Of a DNA stretch of 64,000 nt, positions 1 to 11,000 are shown piece after piece. This DNA comes from Lutjanus erythropterus (lineage: Eukaryota; Chordata; Actinopteri; Lutjaniformes; Lutjanidae). Positions within the stretch are counted from its first letter, which is position 1. Each line of letters begins with the position of its first letter. The stretch lies in assembly GCA_020091685.1 (NCBI GenBank), contig CM034607.1, positions 28,606,645 to 28,670,644 of the forward strand. The letters are read 5' to 3'. The notes beneath the pieces were generated by a model that was not told where the DNA came from, ran no database searches, and saw only the letters and a list, made by a program, of their open reading frames with translations. Made by a program: the position numbers and the translations under genes.

Positions 1-1005
1 ATAAATAAGGACAAACTTTACATATTAAATGGTGGAAATTTTATTGAACATAACACTGACTTCCTAAAAGAGGACATAACTGATGATGGAAAAAAAAAAA
101 GAAAAATGATCCAAATTTATCAATACATTTGTCCAGAGATCAATTACATGCACTTCTGAGTCAGTTCCTACTGTACATGATCGGTAAGCCCTCCTGTTGT
201 CCCACAAAGACAAAAATACTTCTCGAATAATGTGTTTCATTAAAGGACTCATCTGTTGAAATTAAGCTTTCTTCCGATCCCTTTGGTCTACAAACTTTCA
301 AAACAAAAGTTCCTCTGCACAAACAGCAGAGAACATTTAACATAAATCCGTTCGACACTTCATGTGTAAACCCGACGACATTCATTCTCTGCCCTGTAAG
401 CAGCAGTAAAATTACAAGGAGTGTAAACTTCTTGTCTTCTTAGTCTTGCAGAAGCAAACGAAATCTAAGACCTTTTGACCAATCTAACATATTCATAATA
501 ATAAAGGCACATAAGCAGTAGCTGGCAAACTAAATTTATGAAAACCAAAATAAAACGTCACCATTTTCACACATTCAACGTGCACTGGGCTTGGACAAAG
601 TCTGTGGTTCTTCTCGTTGAAAATAAGGAAAAGAGTTGCAGTGTACCGACAGAATAAATAAACATGAAACACTTTTTTTCACTGAAAAATGAGAACCAAC
701 AATCACAGTCTGTCGTTTTTAACTTCACGTCCACCTAAACAGGGAAAAACGTCATGAGCAAATATGACTTAAATCAAACAGTAAAACCAAAAAAATAATT
801 ATTTTGTCTCAAAGGAAGCAGCTCTGCAAAACATTCTTTTATTTTAACTTTCACCAGGCTCTTTCAAAATAAAAAGTGTTAAATAGTGTTGTCACCTGTG
901 TGCACGTCAGTTAACATCAACCTGATAACAAAATAAAAAAAGAAAAATACTGGTTCGGCTGCCAATCTCATCTACGGCGAATCAAGAAATCCAATAAATG
1001 TACAG
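1..1005. other. Non-coding DNA downstream of pbxip1
   Basis: This is AT-rich sequence with no supported reading frame. The short minus-strand frames near 64-385 have no recognisable domain. The stretch could be distal 3' UTR of pbxip1 or of another minus-strand gene, because a good minus-strand AATAAA lies at its left end (40-45). It is not visibly repetitive until about 1006. Confidence 0.4.
40..45 (-). promoter_or_regulatory. Candidate poly(A) signal AATAAA, minus strand
   Basis: The plus strand reads tttatt, so the minus strand reads AATAAA in the context TTCAATAAAATTTCC. It could end a minus-strand transcript, possibly a long pbxip1 3' UTR. Other minus-strand AATAAA hexamers exist (for example 838-843), so which one is used cannot be told from sequence alone. 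Confidence 0.3.
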
Positions 1006-1515
1006 GGGCCCATTTCTGGCAGTGTGATGAGTCATTACAGAGAAACTTAATTTCCCAAAATAAGTACTCAAAACAGAGTTAGTTTCTCCAAAAAATTAAA
1101 GAGAAACGTCCTCTAAATAATGACTTAATTTCCCCAAACAATGAGTTTCTCAAGGAAAGTTTTATCTCAAAACAATGAGAATCCTTCTCAAAACAAAGAG
1201 TTAGTATCTCAAAATAAAGAGAAACATCCTCAAAATAAAGAGTTATTTTCTCAAAGTAAGGATTTAGTTCCCCAAAATAAAGTTAGTATCCAAAAATAAT
1301 GACAAAATTTCTCAAAATAATGATAAATGTTCTCAAAATAATGACCAAGTATCTCAAAATTGTGACCCAGTATCTTAAAATAAAGAGTTAGCATCTCAAA
1401 ATAATGAGAACGTTTGAGAAACATTGAGAAATAATCAAACCCAGATACTAAGTCATGATTTTGATTTCATTAAAATGTCGTACTGGTCCTTCATCACACT
1501 GACAGAAATGAGCCT
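1006..1515. mobile_element. Inverted-repeat-bounded element with TCTCAAAATAA-type internal repeats
   Basis: About 25 bp at the left (core catttctggcagtgtgatga, near 1011-1030) recur as an imperfect reverse complement at the right (near 1490-1512). Between them lies about 400 bp of degenerate repetition of units such as tctcaaaataatga or tctcaaaataaagag. This is the layout of a non-autonomous DNA transposon (MITE) filled with low-complexity DNA. No reading frame is present and I cannot name the family. Confidence 0.5.
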
Positions 1516-1780
1516 CCACACTTTCAGGATTACTACAGATCACTAAACATTTCTCTCTGAATGCTCTGGGATACCCAGTGTACTGTATGTAGATCATGTG
1601 TTGGAGGTCCCCATGGCTACATTATCAAACATATTAGGAGAACTAATGTCTAAAAAAAAACACAGCAGGATTGAGAAGTGAGAAAAAAAAGAAACAGATG
1701 TAAATATGAATATTTGAGAAAAGTGCTAAAGTGTTTTAGCAGTCTTAAATTTAGCTATGGCTATCACTTTGTCCTATTGC

Positions 1781-1806
1781 TTTTTTTTTTTTTTTTTTTT
1801 TTTTTT
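1781..1806. repeat. Poly-T tract
   Basis: An uninterrupted run of about 26 T. It could be the A-tail of a minus-oriented retro-element or simple slippage. No element body is recognisable on the adjoining side. Confidence 0.8.
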
Positions 1807-2607
1807 CAAGTTTTTGAGCAGCACTGACAAACCGGTTCCTGGCTGTTTCTACACATCTGCTGTCGACTGACAGTTGGGAGTCAGACGACGAAAAGCCTGT
1901 CAAAAGCGAGAAACCAAACGCTCGGGGGCTCTCAAGCGGCAGCGCTGAAAAGCCGCTGACGCAGAACTGGTCCGACCTGATCTGATTCTTATCACTGAAA
2001 GAACCGGGATCTTATCCTCTGGGATTGAGCAGTTAACACCCGACTCCAGGCAAAAATGGTATATGCAAAAAAAAATGTCTCAGCATCTGTTGTAACCTGC
2101 TCGGAGCAGTGGCAGATCGTTTTCTCACAGAGGGCAGACAGTCACATGACAGAAAAGTATTTAACTGTCATCTAACACGTCTTTTTCTGTAATTGATCAT
2201 TTATGTAACACCGAATGACGGGTATGAATATATTTAGCCATTGCACTGGTGCTCAAAAGAGTTATTTGCAAATACCATCTTCCTTAAAGCAACAGTTCAC
2301 CCCAAAATCAAAAATACAGATTTATCCTCTGGCCTTCAGTGCTGTTTTTACCCTGTTTTAACCCGTTTTGGTGTGAGTCGTCTGCCTTCTCTCCAATATA
2401 ACGGAACTAGATGGCACTAATTTTGTGGGACTCAAAGCGCAAAAAAACAAATTTGAAGAATTCTAAATCAGTGTTTTTATCCAGAAATCATGACCAGGTT
2501 CCTCAGAGAAATCCACAGACCTTGTTGTGAGCAGTTTCAAGAAGGAACTACTTTCTCTGTGCAGTAGAATCTGCCGGAACTACTTTCTTTCTACTAGAGA
2601 GAAAATT

Positions 2608-3478
2608 CCATTACAGTAACAGATGAAAAAGGTGTAATCAGATTACAGATACATTACGGAAAAATAGAGATCATGAGTAGGATTATAATTTGTAAAATAA
2701 AGAGCTACCAATTCTTCTCGATGCGTCACTGGGTGGAAGTTTCACCATATTTCATCTTTAAATCAATCAATAAATCGTGCACAACAAAAGAAGGAACAGT
2801 TGGACAAACTAATAAACCTAACAAACAAAAAATACTTAGAGCTGCATTAATTAATTAATAATTATTAATTAGTAATCGACTTTTAAATTAATCTGCATCT
2901 ATTTTGATAATCGATTAATCTTTTTGAGTGATTTTAATTTAAAAAAAAAGTCAGAATTCCCAGATTACGTCTTAAATGTGAATATTTTCTGGTTTCTTTA
3001 CTATTTTATGACAGTAAACAGAATATCTTTGTGTTGTGGACAAAACAAGACATGATCTTGGAGTTTTTTTCAACCTTTTTTTTTTGACATTTTATGGAGG
3101 AAAATGGTGGACAGATTAATTGATAATGAAAACAATTAGAGGAAAGACTTGAAAAATGTGAAAAACATTTTCTGGTTTCTTCTCTGACAGTAAACTGAAT
3201 ATGTTTGAGTTGTGTGAGGACTTTTATCAACATTTCACAGACCAAACAACTAATCAACTCATTGAGAAAATAATCAGTGATTAAAATAATCGCTGCAGCC
3301 CCAAAAACATCATATCAGACTAAACAATTTCACCATATTTTATAAAGAGGTAATCCAAAAGCAAAGTAAAGTAATCAAGTTACATTACTTTAAAATTATG
3401 ATACTTAGATTAAGTTAATGACTACATATTTTAGCAGGTAATTAGTAACTGTAATGGGATACATTTTTGGAATAACCC
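2608..3478. mobile_element. Second element, nested: GTAAC/TTACTT-rich transposon family
   Basis: The left part (attccattacagtaac, then aatcagattacag) and the right part (aagtaatcaagttacattac, then gtaatgggatac) match the elements at 48632-49571 and 51760-52998. It sits inside the outer element at 2284-3604 and is itself split by a third insertion. The exact edges are approximate. Confidence 0.55.
2838..3303. mobile_element. Third, innermost element: hAT-like AATCGATTA repeat
   Basis: It begins with agagctgcattaatt and ends with aataatcgctgcagcccc, so the ends are inverted GGGCTGCA-like termini. The interior has repeated aatcgattaatc and ctaatcaactcattgag motifs, typical of a common teleost dispersed repeat. 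Related fragments occur near 29100-29356, 34970-35190 and 61680-61980. There is no coding capacity. Confidence 0.5.
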
Positions 3479-3604
3479 CCCTGAACCTTGGAGAAAAGGC
3501 AGACAACTCTACGGCTGATATCTGCAAAACTCTGCAACTCACACCAAAACAGTCAGGATGGATGAACGGCAGGTTAATGATTTTGGGGTGAACTGTCCCT
3601 TTAA

Positions 3605-3978
3605 AGTCCTTTTTTTGTGTGTGTATGAAGTCTGAATTTACATTATGAACTGCAACATGCACTAAGTTATTTCAGAAAACACTATAGAGCAGAGGAGAAA
3701 CCCACACACGACACGTTACTGAAGGATTCTGCGTTAGGAGGCGGGACCTGACAGAGGTAGGTAACAACAACTAAGTCCAAAATGACGAGTACAAGCGTAG
3801 CTTATAATTAAAGACTCAGAGGGACACGTTTATGAGAGGCACAACCACTCTGTACCAGAAAGCTACTACAATTACAGCTCTGAAGAGGAGAATGTAGGCA
3901 AGAAAATGTCCTAGAAAACCACCGCTTGTGCTGCATCTTTGTGTATTTTACTCTTTTTTTTTTTTTTTTTTTGTCTAT
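3605..3978 (-). other. pbxip1: Proximal 3' flank / probable 3' UTR of pbxip1
   Basis: On the minus strand this follows the pbxip1 stop directly. A run of 19 A (plus-strand T run, 3954-3972) begins only 6 nt after the stop codon. Such an internal A run can prime oligo-dT and give artificially short cDNAs. The true 3' end probably lies further left, but no dominant poly(A) signal stands out here. Confidence 0.45.
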
Positions 3979-5048
3979 TTAAGCCGTGGCGGCAAACTTC
4001 CACAGGGCCTCTCGTTCAAACTCCTCCATCTCCTCCTCCAGGGAGTCGTCGTCCTTCCGCCCGCCGTCCTCCAAAACGTCCACCATGTCCTCCAGAATGT
4101 CCGCCACGTCCTCGGCAAAGTCACTGAACAGAACCCTGTCGTGGATGAACACGCCGTCCTCAAAGAACTCGGCGGTCAGCCTCCTGATCCTGTCCTTGCT
4201 CTCGGACGAGGATCCCTCCAGCTTGCTCAGGTAGCCCTCCAGCAGCTCCTCGAACTCGGGCAGCTCCACCGGGTACAGGCCCTCCCTGGCGGCGCAGTCG
4301 TCCACGGAGCTGCAGCCCAGCTGGGGACGGACGTTGTGTCTGAGCTTCTGCTCCTGGTCTCTCCAGAAGTCGTTCTGGTGGTGCTGGTGAGGCTGCCGGG
4401 GCTGCTGGTGCTGCTGGTGATGGTGGTGATGGTGGTGTTGGTGGTGTTGGTGCTGATGATGGCTGTGGGAGCTCTTTTCGGGTCGGCTGTGCCACGGCTT
4501 CTCCTTCCTCCTCTCCTCTCTGTCCATCCTGCGCTCGCCTTTCTTCCTCTCCCACTCGTCCTGGTGTTTCCTCCACGCCTCCTTGTGGGTGTTTTGCTTC
4601 TGGGACTTCCACTCCTTCTCCTTCTTCTCCTCTTTGTCCCTCCATCCTCCCTCTTTGCCGTGCTTCCACTCCTTCTCTCCTCTCCACTCCTTCTTCTCCT
4701 CTTTCTTCCAGTGGTCCCGCTCGTTGGTTTTGCCCTTGTTCCCTTTCCATTTGGACTCCTGCGGCCTCTTCTTCCCCCACCTCTCCACTTGTTCGGAAAT
4801 CTGCCTCTGGATCTCCTCCAAACTGTCCCTCACTCGTCTCCTGTCGCCTCCTTCCTTTTTCATCCCCTCCAGTCTCTTCTTGCTCTCCTCCAGAAGGACT
4901 TTCTGCCTCTGGAGTTCCTCCTTCAGCCGTCCTCCCTCACGCGTGTCCTTCCTCCTCTCAGGTCCGGCTGCTTTCTGTGAACTCCGAGCATCTTTGTCGC
5001 CGGCCTGAGGGGCTGAGCTCGGGGTAGGCGGAGGAAGTTCCTGATCAG
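3979..5048 (-). CDS. pbxip1: pbxip1 coding exon 9, last exon
   Basis: It encodes 355 residues to a TAA at 3981-3979. In order: linker DQELPPPTPSSAP; coiled coil LKEELQRQKVLLEESKKRLEG; a region of repeated W-x-K/E motifs (KEWRGEKEWKHGKEGGW and so on) equivalent to the EWSGKEKWWDGQ region of human PBXIP1; a His/Gln tract; then the conserved C-terminal domain with GCSSVDDCAAREGL and FFEDGVFIHDRVLFSDFAED. Acceptor ccttcacag. The opposite strand is open for 350 codons here, but only as a shadow of biased codon usage. Confidence 0.92.
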
Positions 5049-8000
5049 CTGTGAAGGATTCAGGACATCAACGTTACATTTTATTTTTTATTAGAACTGC
5101 ACAATTAACTGCAGCTTTAACAACAGTTTAGTATGGGCAAGTGCAATATTCAATATACAAACGTCACATCATCACAATTTAGTATTTTTTTTCAGTAAAA
5201 ACGAAAATTGTAATACAAAAATTATCATTCCTACAATCATATCACTTATTATGCAGCGTTATTTGTTTGTTTGTTTGTTTATTTAACTTAGGAGAGAGAT
5301 AGATTAAAACATTACATCATACAGAGCTTTCCATTTAAAAAAATGATATCATACAGAAAAAAAACATGAAATGGAATATTCCAGCTATTCAAATCAGCTG
5401 AGCTGCAGCCAACAGGCGGGTCTCAGAGCAACATCTAGTGGGCCCTGGTGGCAGTTACAAATCCAGTTATTTTTATATTTAAATGTGCTCCTGATTCAAT
5501 GCTATCACAGTACTTGGGTGCCGATTCGACATGTGTTATGTGTTATGTGTCATTTACTCAGCAGCATCATCAAAGTACCTGTGATGAAGTGTTTAACACT
5601 GACACACACACTGACAGCGCTTGTTTTCACCCAGAGGTGGGCGCGGTCGCTCTCAAGAAAGGTACGTGACATATGGCTGCTGTCATCCATGGATGGTCAC
5701 ATGGTTTGTTATTCTTCAGTCATGATTTCAGTTGTGATTTAAAACCGGAGAGGGCGGAGCAGCGTCTGACTGCTGGGTGCTGTGTTCCAAACGTTTGCAG
5801 CTATAATGTTTTTTTTTTAAATGGTTAATTTTATCAGAAATATCATGTTTAGCACTCTGAGGAATCCATGTTTATATCTCAGCGCCTATCTATGTGCAAA
5901 TCTCTTGTTTTGTTAACTTGCTTGACTCGATTTGTGCAAGGTTTTTTCTTTCTGTCAGTGTTAGCAATATTGCCATGTTATTGTTATTATCATGTATTAG
6001 GAAAAAAAGGGATACATATTGTATACTGTGGAAAAAACCATCAACATGCAGCAGCACAGATTTCATTCAATCTTATATGAGTTTGCTGACTTCATGTTTG
6101 CCACATCGTACCTTCGAGCTGGCTGAGTTCGGTCACCCTCGCCCTCAGACTCTCCAGCTCTGTCTTCAGCTCGGGCAGAGACGCCAGCTCCTCCTTCAGC
6201 TTCGCGTTTTCGTTCTCCAGATCGGCTTTTCCCTTTTCATCGCCGCTCGCTGCGACCGCCTTCAGAGCTGCGTCGAGTTCTTCTTTCTGAGACTGAGAAA
6301 TAAAGAAAGAAAAACAAAAGCGCCGTAGTCAGAGCCAAAGTTCTGCACAACTTGGAGAATAATCACAAACATTTATTGAAAGCATGCAGTCTAGATATTG
6401 CAACGAAAGGGTAAGACAACATCATTAGCATCAATATAAGTGGTGTACTGACCTTTAGTTGAGCCTCTAGCTGAGTGATTTGTTGGTTTTCCTGTGTCAG
6501 TTTATCCAATAGCTCTTTCATATCCTGTGGATCACTGCTAAGCCAGTCCTGGATTGAAAATGGTTGGCAAATGAATAAAACACATATTTTTAAATAATCC
6601 TATCTTTAGCAGTTGTCCTTTTAAGTTTTAAGATTCAAGGTTTCTTTAAATACGACTGGGCGCGGATCCCGGAAGAGGGGGGCAGCTGTTGTTTCTAACT
6701 AAATCCTTGAAAATCATTTCCTACCAAAAAAAACATTTTAAAATATTACATGTAAGTCTAATATTTATACATGAAATATATGTAATTTATAAAATGTTTT
6801 GGTCTGATTTAATTTGTGAGTTGTTGTCTGGGACAGGGGTGTTTTCTGGCACCGGGCAAGTTTATAAATTTAAAACTTCAGATGATTTAAAAATGTGTTA
6901 AAAAGCTTACAAAATCTAAAACCAACAATACACACTGATAATATAGATATATAAATGTGCTATTATAATCATCTTTGTTTTATATATATTTTTACAAAAA
7001 TGTTGGCCCTTTAAAGTTGTGCTTAAAGCTTAATAAGACTTCTGAAAGTGTGTATTTTGATTCGCTTTAAGGGGAAAAACTTTTAAAAAATTAAATGGCT
7101 ATTTGCTACAGCTATACTGTGAAAATATGTCAACTCATCTCACATCTATGCTGATGGAGGTGACCACTCTCACTTCTCTTTAATAACTAAATAATGTGTT
7201 TAATTAGATTTAATAGCCAAAAGTTTAACCCTAAAATATATTTTCCCAGCTTAATTGAAGAGCAAAAATCAACAACGCCTGAAACAACAGAACTGTTTTA
7301 TCAGAATTCTCAAAAATGACTGATATTTAATAGAAGTCGACTCCTCTTTCTAAATAATTCAAACGTTAACAAAGCACTTTTTGCAGGTTTTGTTTATCTC
7401 CTCCTACCGTATCTATCCTGCTAAGAGGTATGAACCACACATCACGTTCTTGTCTGGTGAAAGCGCTGTAGTGTTGAGCTGTCTGTGTCAAACACACTCA
7501 CAGCTTAGTTAATGATGTTAGTGAGTAAATGACATGTAAGCCGAATGAACCTGAAGCTCGAAGAGAATCAGAAAAGAGTTTTAGTGATGATGTAACTAAA
7601 GTTTTTACTGTGAAAAAATATGTTCCAACAATAAAACACCTGCTTTTCGAATGGAGTTTGGTTCAACAGTCTGTCCACTTGTGAGACTGGTGGAAGTTGA
7701 GGGTATTTTAATATGAATAATTCACATAAATTGAGCTGATCTACCATCTAATAATTAACATTGTAAACAGCCTAAAGTAACACAAGAAGTGGAAGTTTTT
7801 TTCATAATAAAACTTCACGTAACAACCGCTGTCCTCCCCCTAAACCGTAACGAGATCTGCGCCCTCGCATTCTGGACAACATTTGACACTGAGGCTGAGG
7901 AAGCGAAGTGAAGAGACGGCAGGAACAGACCTGGCTTTGTTCTCCGTCATGGTCGTAGCCGTCAAAGCCTGTCAGAGGAGAAAACAAAACATCTTTCAAA

Positions 8001-11000
8001 CACGTCTTACAACACGCCCTTTTATTGACACACAGCTGTCTTAACACCACATGAGATGCCTTTGCGGTGATGTAAGCTCCGGCACAACCTGTGCACAACG
8101 CAGAAACTATTTAGGCTGAAGTTTTTAAATTCCATTGAACAAGATGATATATTTTCCCTAACCAAGCAAATTGCCAGCAATAGTAATTTTCCCCTCAACT
8201 AAAGCGCCCTCAGCATCCAGTGAGTGCTTCTACACAGTGATAAAGAGTGTTATTGTACAATTCAGAGTGCGTGTTATTTGCCATTTTCTGCTGCCACTGC
8301 ATGAACTGTCAGGCCAGATAAGTGCTTGGACAAGTTATTGAGTGTTAGCCAGCTAGCGCAGAAGCTTACACTGCTGTCTTATCTTTAGCACTGGACCTGC
8401 CATTATCCAGGTCAGACAGGAAACCTGTTGACACAGCCCAGCTTAGTCAACAATCTGTGTGTTGCTGACAACTGCAAATAAATGTGCTTATGTCACTTTT
8501 AAATATTGGCATTGTAAAATAAACCAATGTGCAATGATGTAACTTTTGTTTTTAACAATATTTACCCTATATACACCCTAAATCTGACAGACCGTCACAG
8601 GTGGAAACAGGTGCACAGAATCTGAAAGATGATGTACAGTTAGCAGTTAGTTAGCGGTTAGCTTAGCTTATTTGAAGCAGGGTTGTTTGAAGCAGTGTTT
8701 CCCCTATATGCAAGTAGAAGCAGCGGTACGACACTGCTGATATATGACTGCCACTGCTGTTTTGTTTTTTTATGAGATGAGAGAGGAGAAGAGAAGAGAA
8801 GAGAAGAGAGGAGAGGAGAGGAGAGGAGAGGAGAGGGCTGTGTCTTAACTATTTAAAAGTATATTATTTTGCGCTTTATATCCAGGTCAACTGACACACT
8901 TGCGGTAAAAGCATATAAACAGAAAGGTGCAAATTTGACCAATCATTGTCACTTCCTGTGAGTTCCAATCATATCAGTCCCACGTGCAAACATCATACGT
9001 GTACGTCTCAATGAATCAACTCAATGTTGTGTTTTTTAAATTTTAATTTTGTCACGGGAGCTGAAAAGAACAGAAGTTCATTGTTGTTGACATTTATCAA
9101 TTCTCTGTGCACTTTCATATTTTAGAATTTTGTTGTGTTTTGACTGAGTCCTTATTCTCACTGGAACAAAACACTTTTTATATAGAATTATACAAAAAAA
9201 AGCTACTTTTTTTTTATTTGCAGTTTTCACTTGCTCCTGAAATGTTACGCCAAAGAGCTCAAAAACATTGCAACTTGCCTCGCAATGTTTTAGAAAAGCA
9301 GCAGTGAAATCAGCAACTGCAAAAGCAGCCCACAAAATCCTGGACGAACTGAGTAATGTTAAATTATTTTGCGCGACGTGTGGACGCTTCATATCCAGGT
9401 CAGTTAAGACACTTGTGAGAAACAGTGCATTCACATGCTCCTGCATTCACTACTTCAGCGTGTTCATGTGCTTTTAATGCTGCGTTCAGGACGGTGTTGG
9501 AAGTCGGAGTTTTCCCTGATGAAATTTCAAACTTCTGACCTCAAAGCCGTCCAGGTGCATGAGATCAAAAGGAAACAAAAAACATGGCTGACTGTGACAA
9601 ATGTGGCAAGTGTACACTCAGCTGAACCCTCGGCAGTGCAGCCTCCAAACAACACAATACGGCTTTTAATAACTTTGGCAAATATTTTGACATATTTTGA
9701 CACCAATTTACATGCCAGACAGGTTTTATTATATGACAGTCTGTATTATTTTAGGCTCCCGTGGGTGCTGCTGTTACTGTGTGACGTCAGACTTCTTCAT
9801 GAAGCCGGGGTGGATGGATTTGCCTCGAGATCACAAGTAGGACTTTGAGTGTTTCAATGAAGTTTTTCTAGCAGGAGGTTGGAAACTTTAGATCTCCAAA
9901 GCTGTCTGGAACGTAGCTTAAGTCATAAAGTAGAAGCAACATGGACGCTACGAAGAGTAGAGAGCACTAGTGTGGAGTAAGGGACTTGTTATCAGTATTA
10001 ATACTAATAAATCACATTTCTAATTAATCCCTCATTGAGTAACTTTATCTGGAAAGCAACTAACAGTTACAAATTAATACAAATTAATACAAATTAATAC
10101 AAATTACAAACTTAAAAGGTTTTCAACTGAACATTTTTCTCAGACTTTCCAGGTTGTTGTTCCAACTTGAGGGGGTGTTCACAAGAATTTTATCAGTCAG
10201 GAAATAATTTTTCTGATCATTTCAACACCACATGAACGCATTATTAATTATGGGACATTAACGGAGATGAGAAGCGCTCCACATTATCTCGAGGGCCACC
10301 GCGATGCACGAAAGCTGAGACAACTGACAGATTCCCTCACGCAGATTTTAACATATTATTTGGAAAGAATCTCCTTAAAGAAACACCACAAATGTTACAA
10401 GTTATTTTATCACTGAAACTGTCATTGCACTTAAGTGAATTTACACTGTTTGATAATACAACAGTGTGATGATACAAGTTAATAAGTCGATATATTTTTT
10501 TATTCAATAACTGTTTTAAAGATTATGCTTTTATCATGATCTGTAAAAGTGTATTTTTGACAAGTTTCTTCTTGTTCCGTTTTTCTTATCATATTATTTT
10601 GTGTCCCTTGATTTTTTTACCTCAATTTTAGCTCAACTTCCCTTTCCTTTGCTTGACTTCACTGTCAAAGCAAACTCGATTTTAAAAGTTATTATTAAGA
10701 TATATATAAGTTATAATTATTATTATTAACAGACATTTCCTGTGATGATTTCGGTAAAATGTTCCGAAGTCTTTCTGATACCAGCAGACACACAGAAAAC
10801 TTCCAGCAGGGCAAATTTAGCAAGTGCACAAAAATAAATATTTCCAGTGCAAAAAGTCTTTTCTCACGCATGCCTTCCACAGGTGCCTCACTTCCGCTGC
10901 TACGACTCCATCGTAGGGGAAACACTGTGCGGTTCTGATCGATAGTCAGTACATTACTTACATACGAAGAAGGGGGCCTCAGGCCGCTCGTTTGGAGAAG

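Larger units (their letters stand above)
2284..3604. mobile_element. Outer non-autonomous DNA transposon with matching terminal inverted repeats
   Basis: The left end (ttaaagcaacagttcacccc) and the right end (ggggtgaactgtccctttaa) are near-perfect reverse complements, continuing inward with the shared ccaaaatc. The left arm up to about 2606 (ggaactagatggcactaatt and so on) and the right arm from about 3480 match a dispersed repeat I recognise from percomorph fish. The two arms are separated by later insertions (2608-3478). No transposase frame is present, so it is non-autonomous. Confidence 0.65.

Noticed and set aside
3928-4980. 350-codon plus-strand frame opposite pbxip1 exon 9
   Set aside because: It is Leu/Pro/Val low complexity produced by reading Glu/Lys/Arg codons backwards. 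The minus strand has conserved PBXIP1 motifs and spliced phases.
9078-9477. Overlapping frames on both strands in pbxip1 intron 5 (LSNVKLFCATCGRF and others)
   Set aside because: No recognised domain. The pbxip1 exons on either side join in phase without it, and a partial repeat of the sequence lies at 8865.
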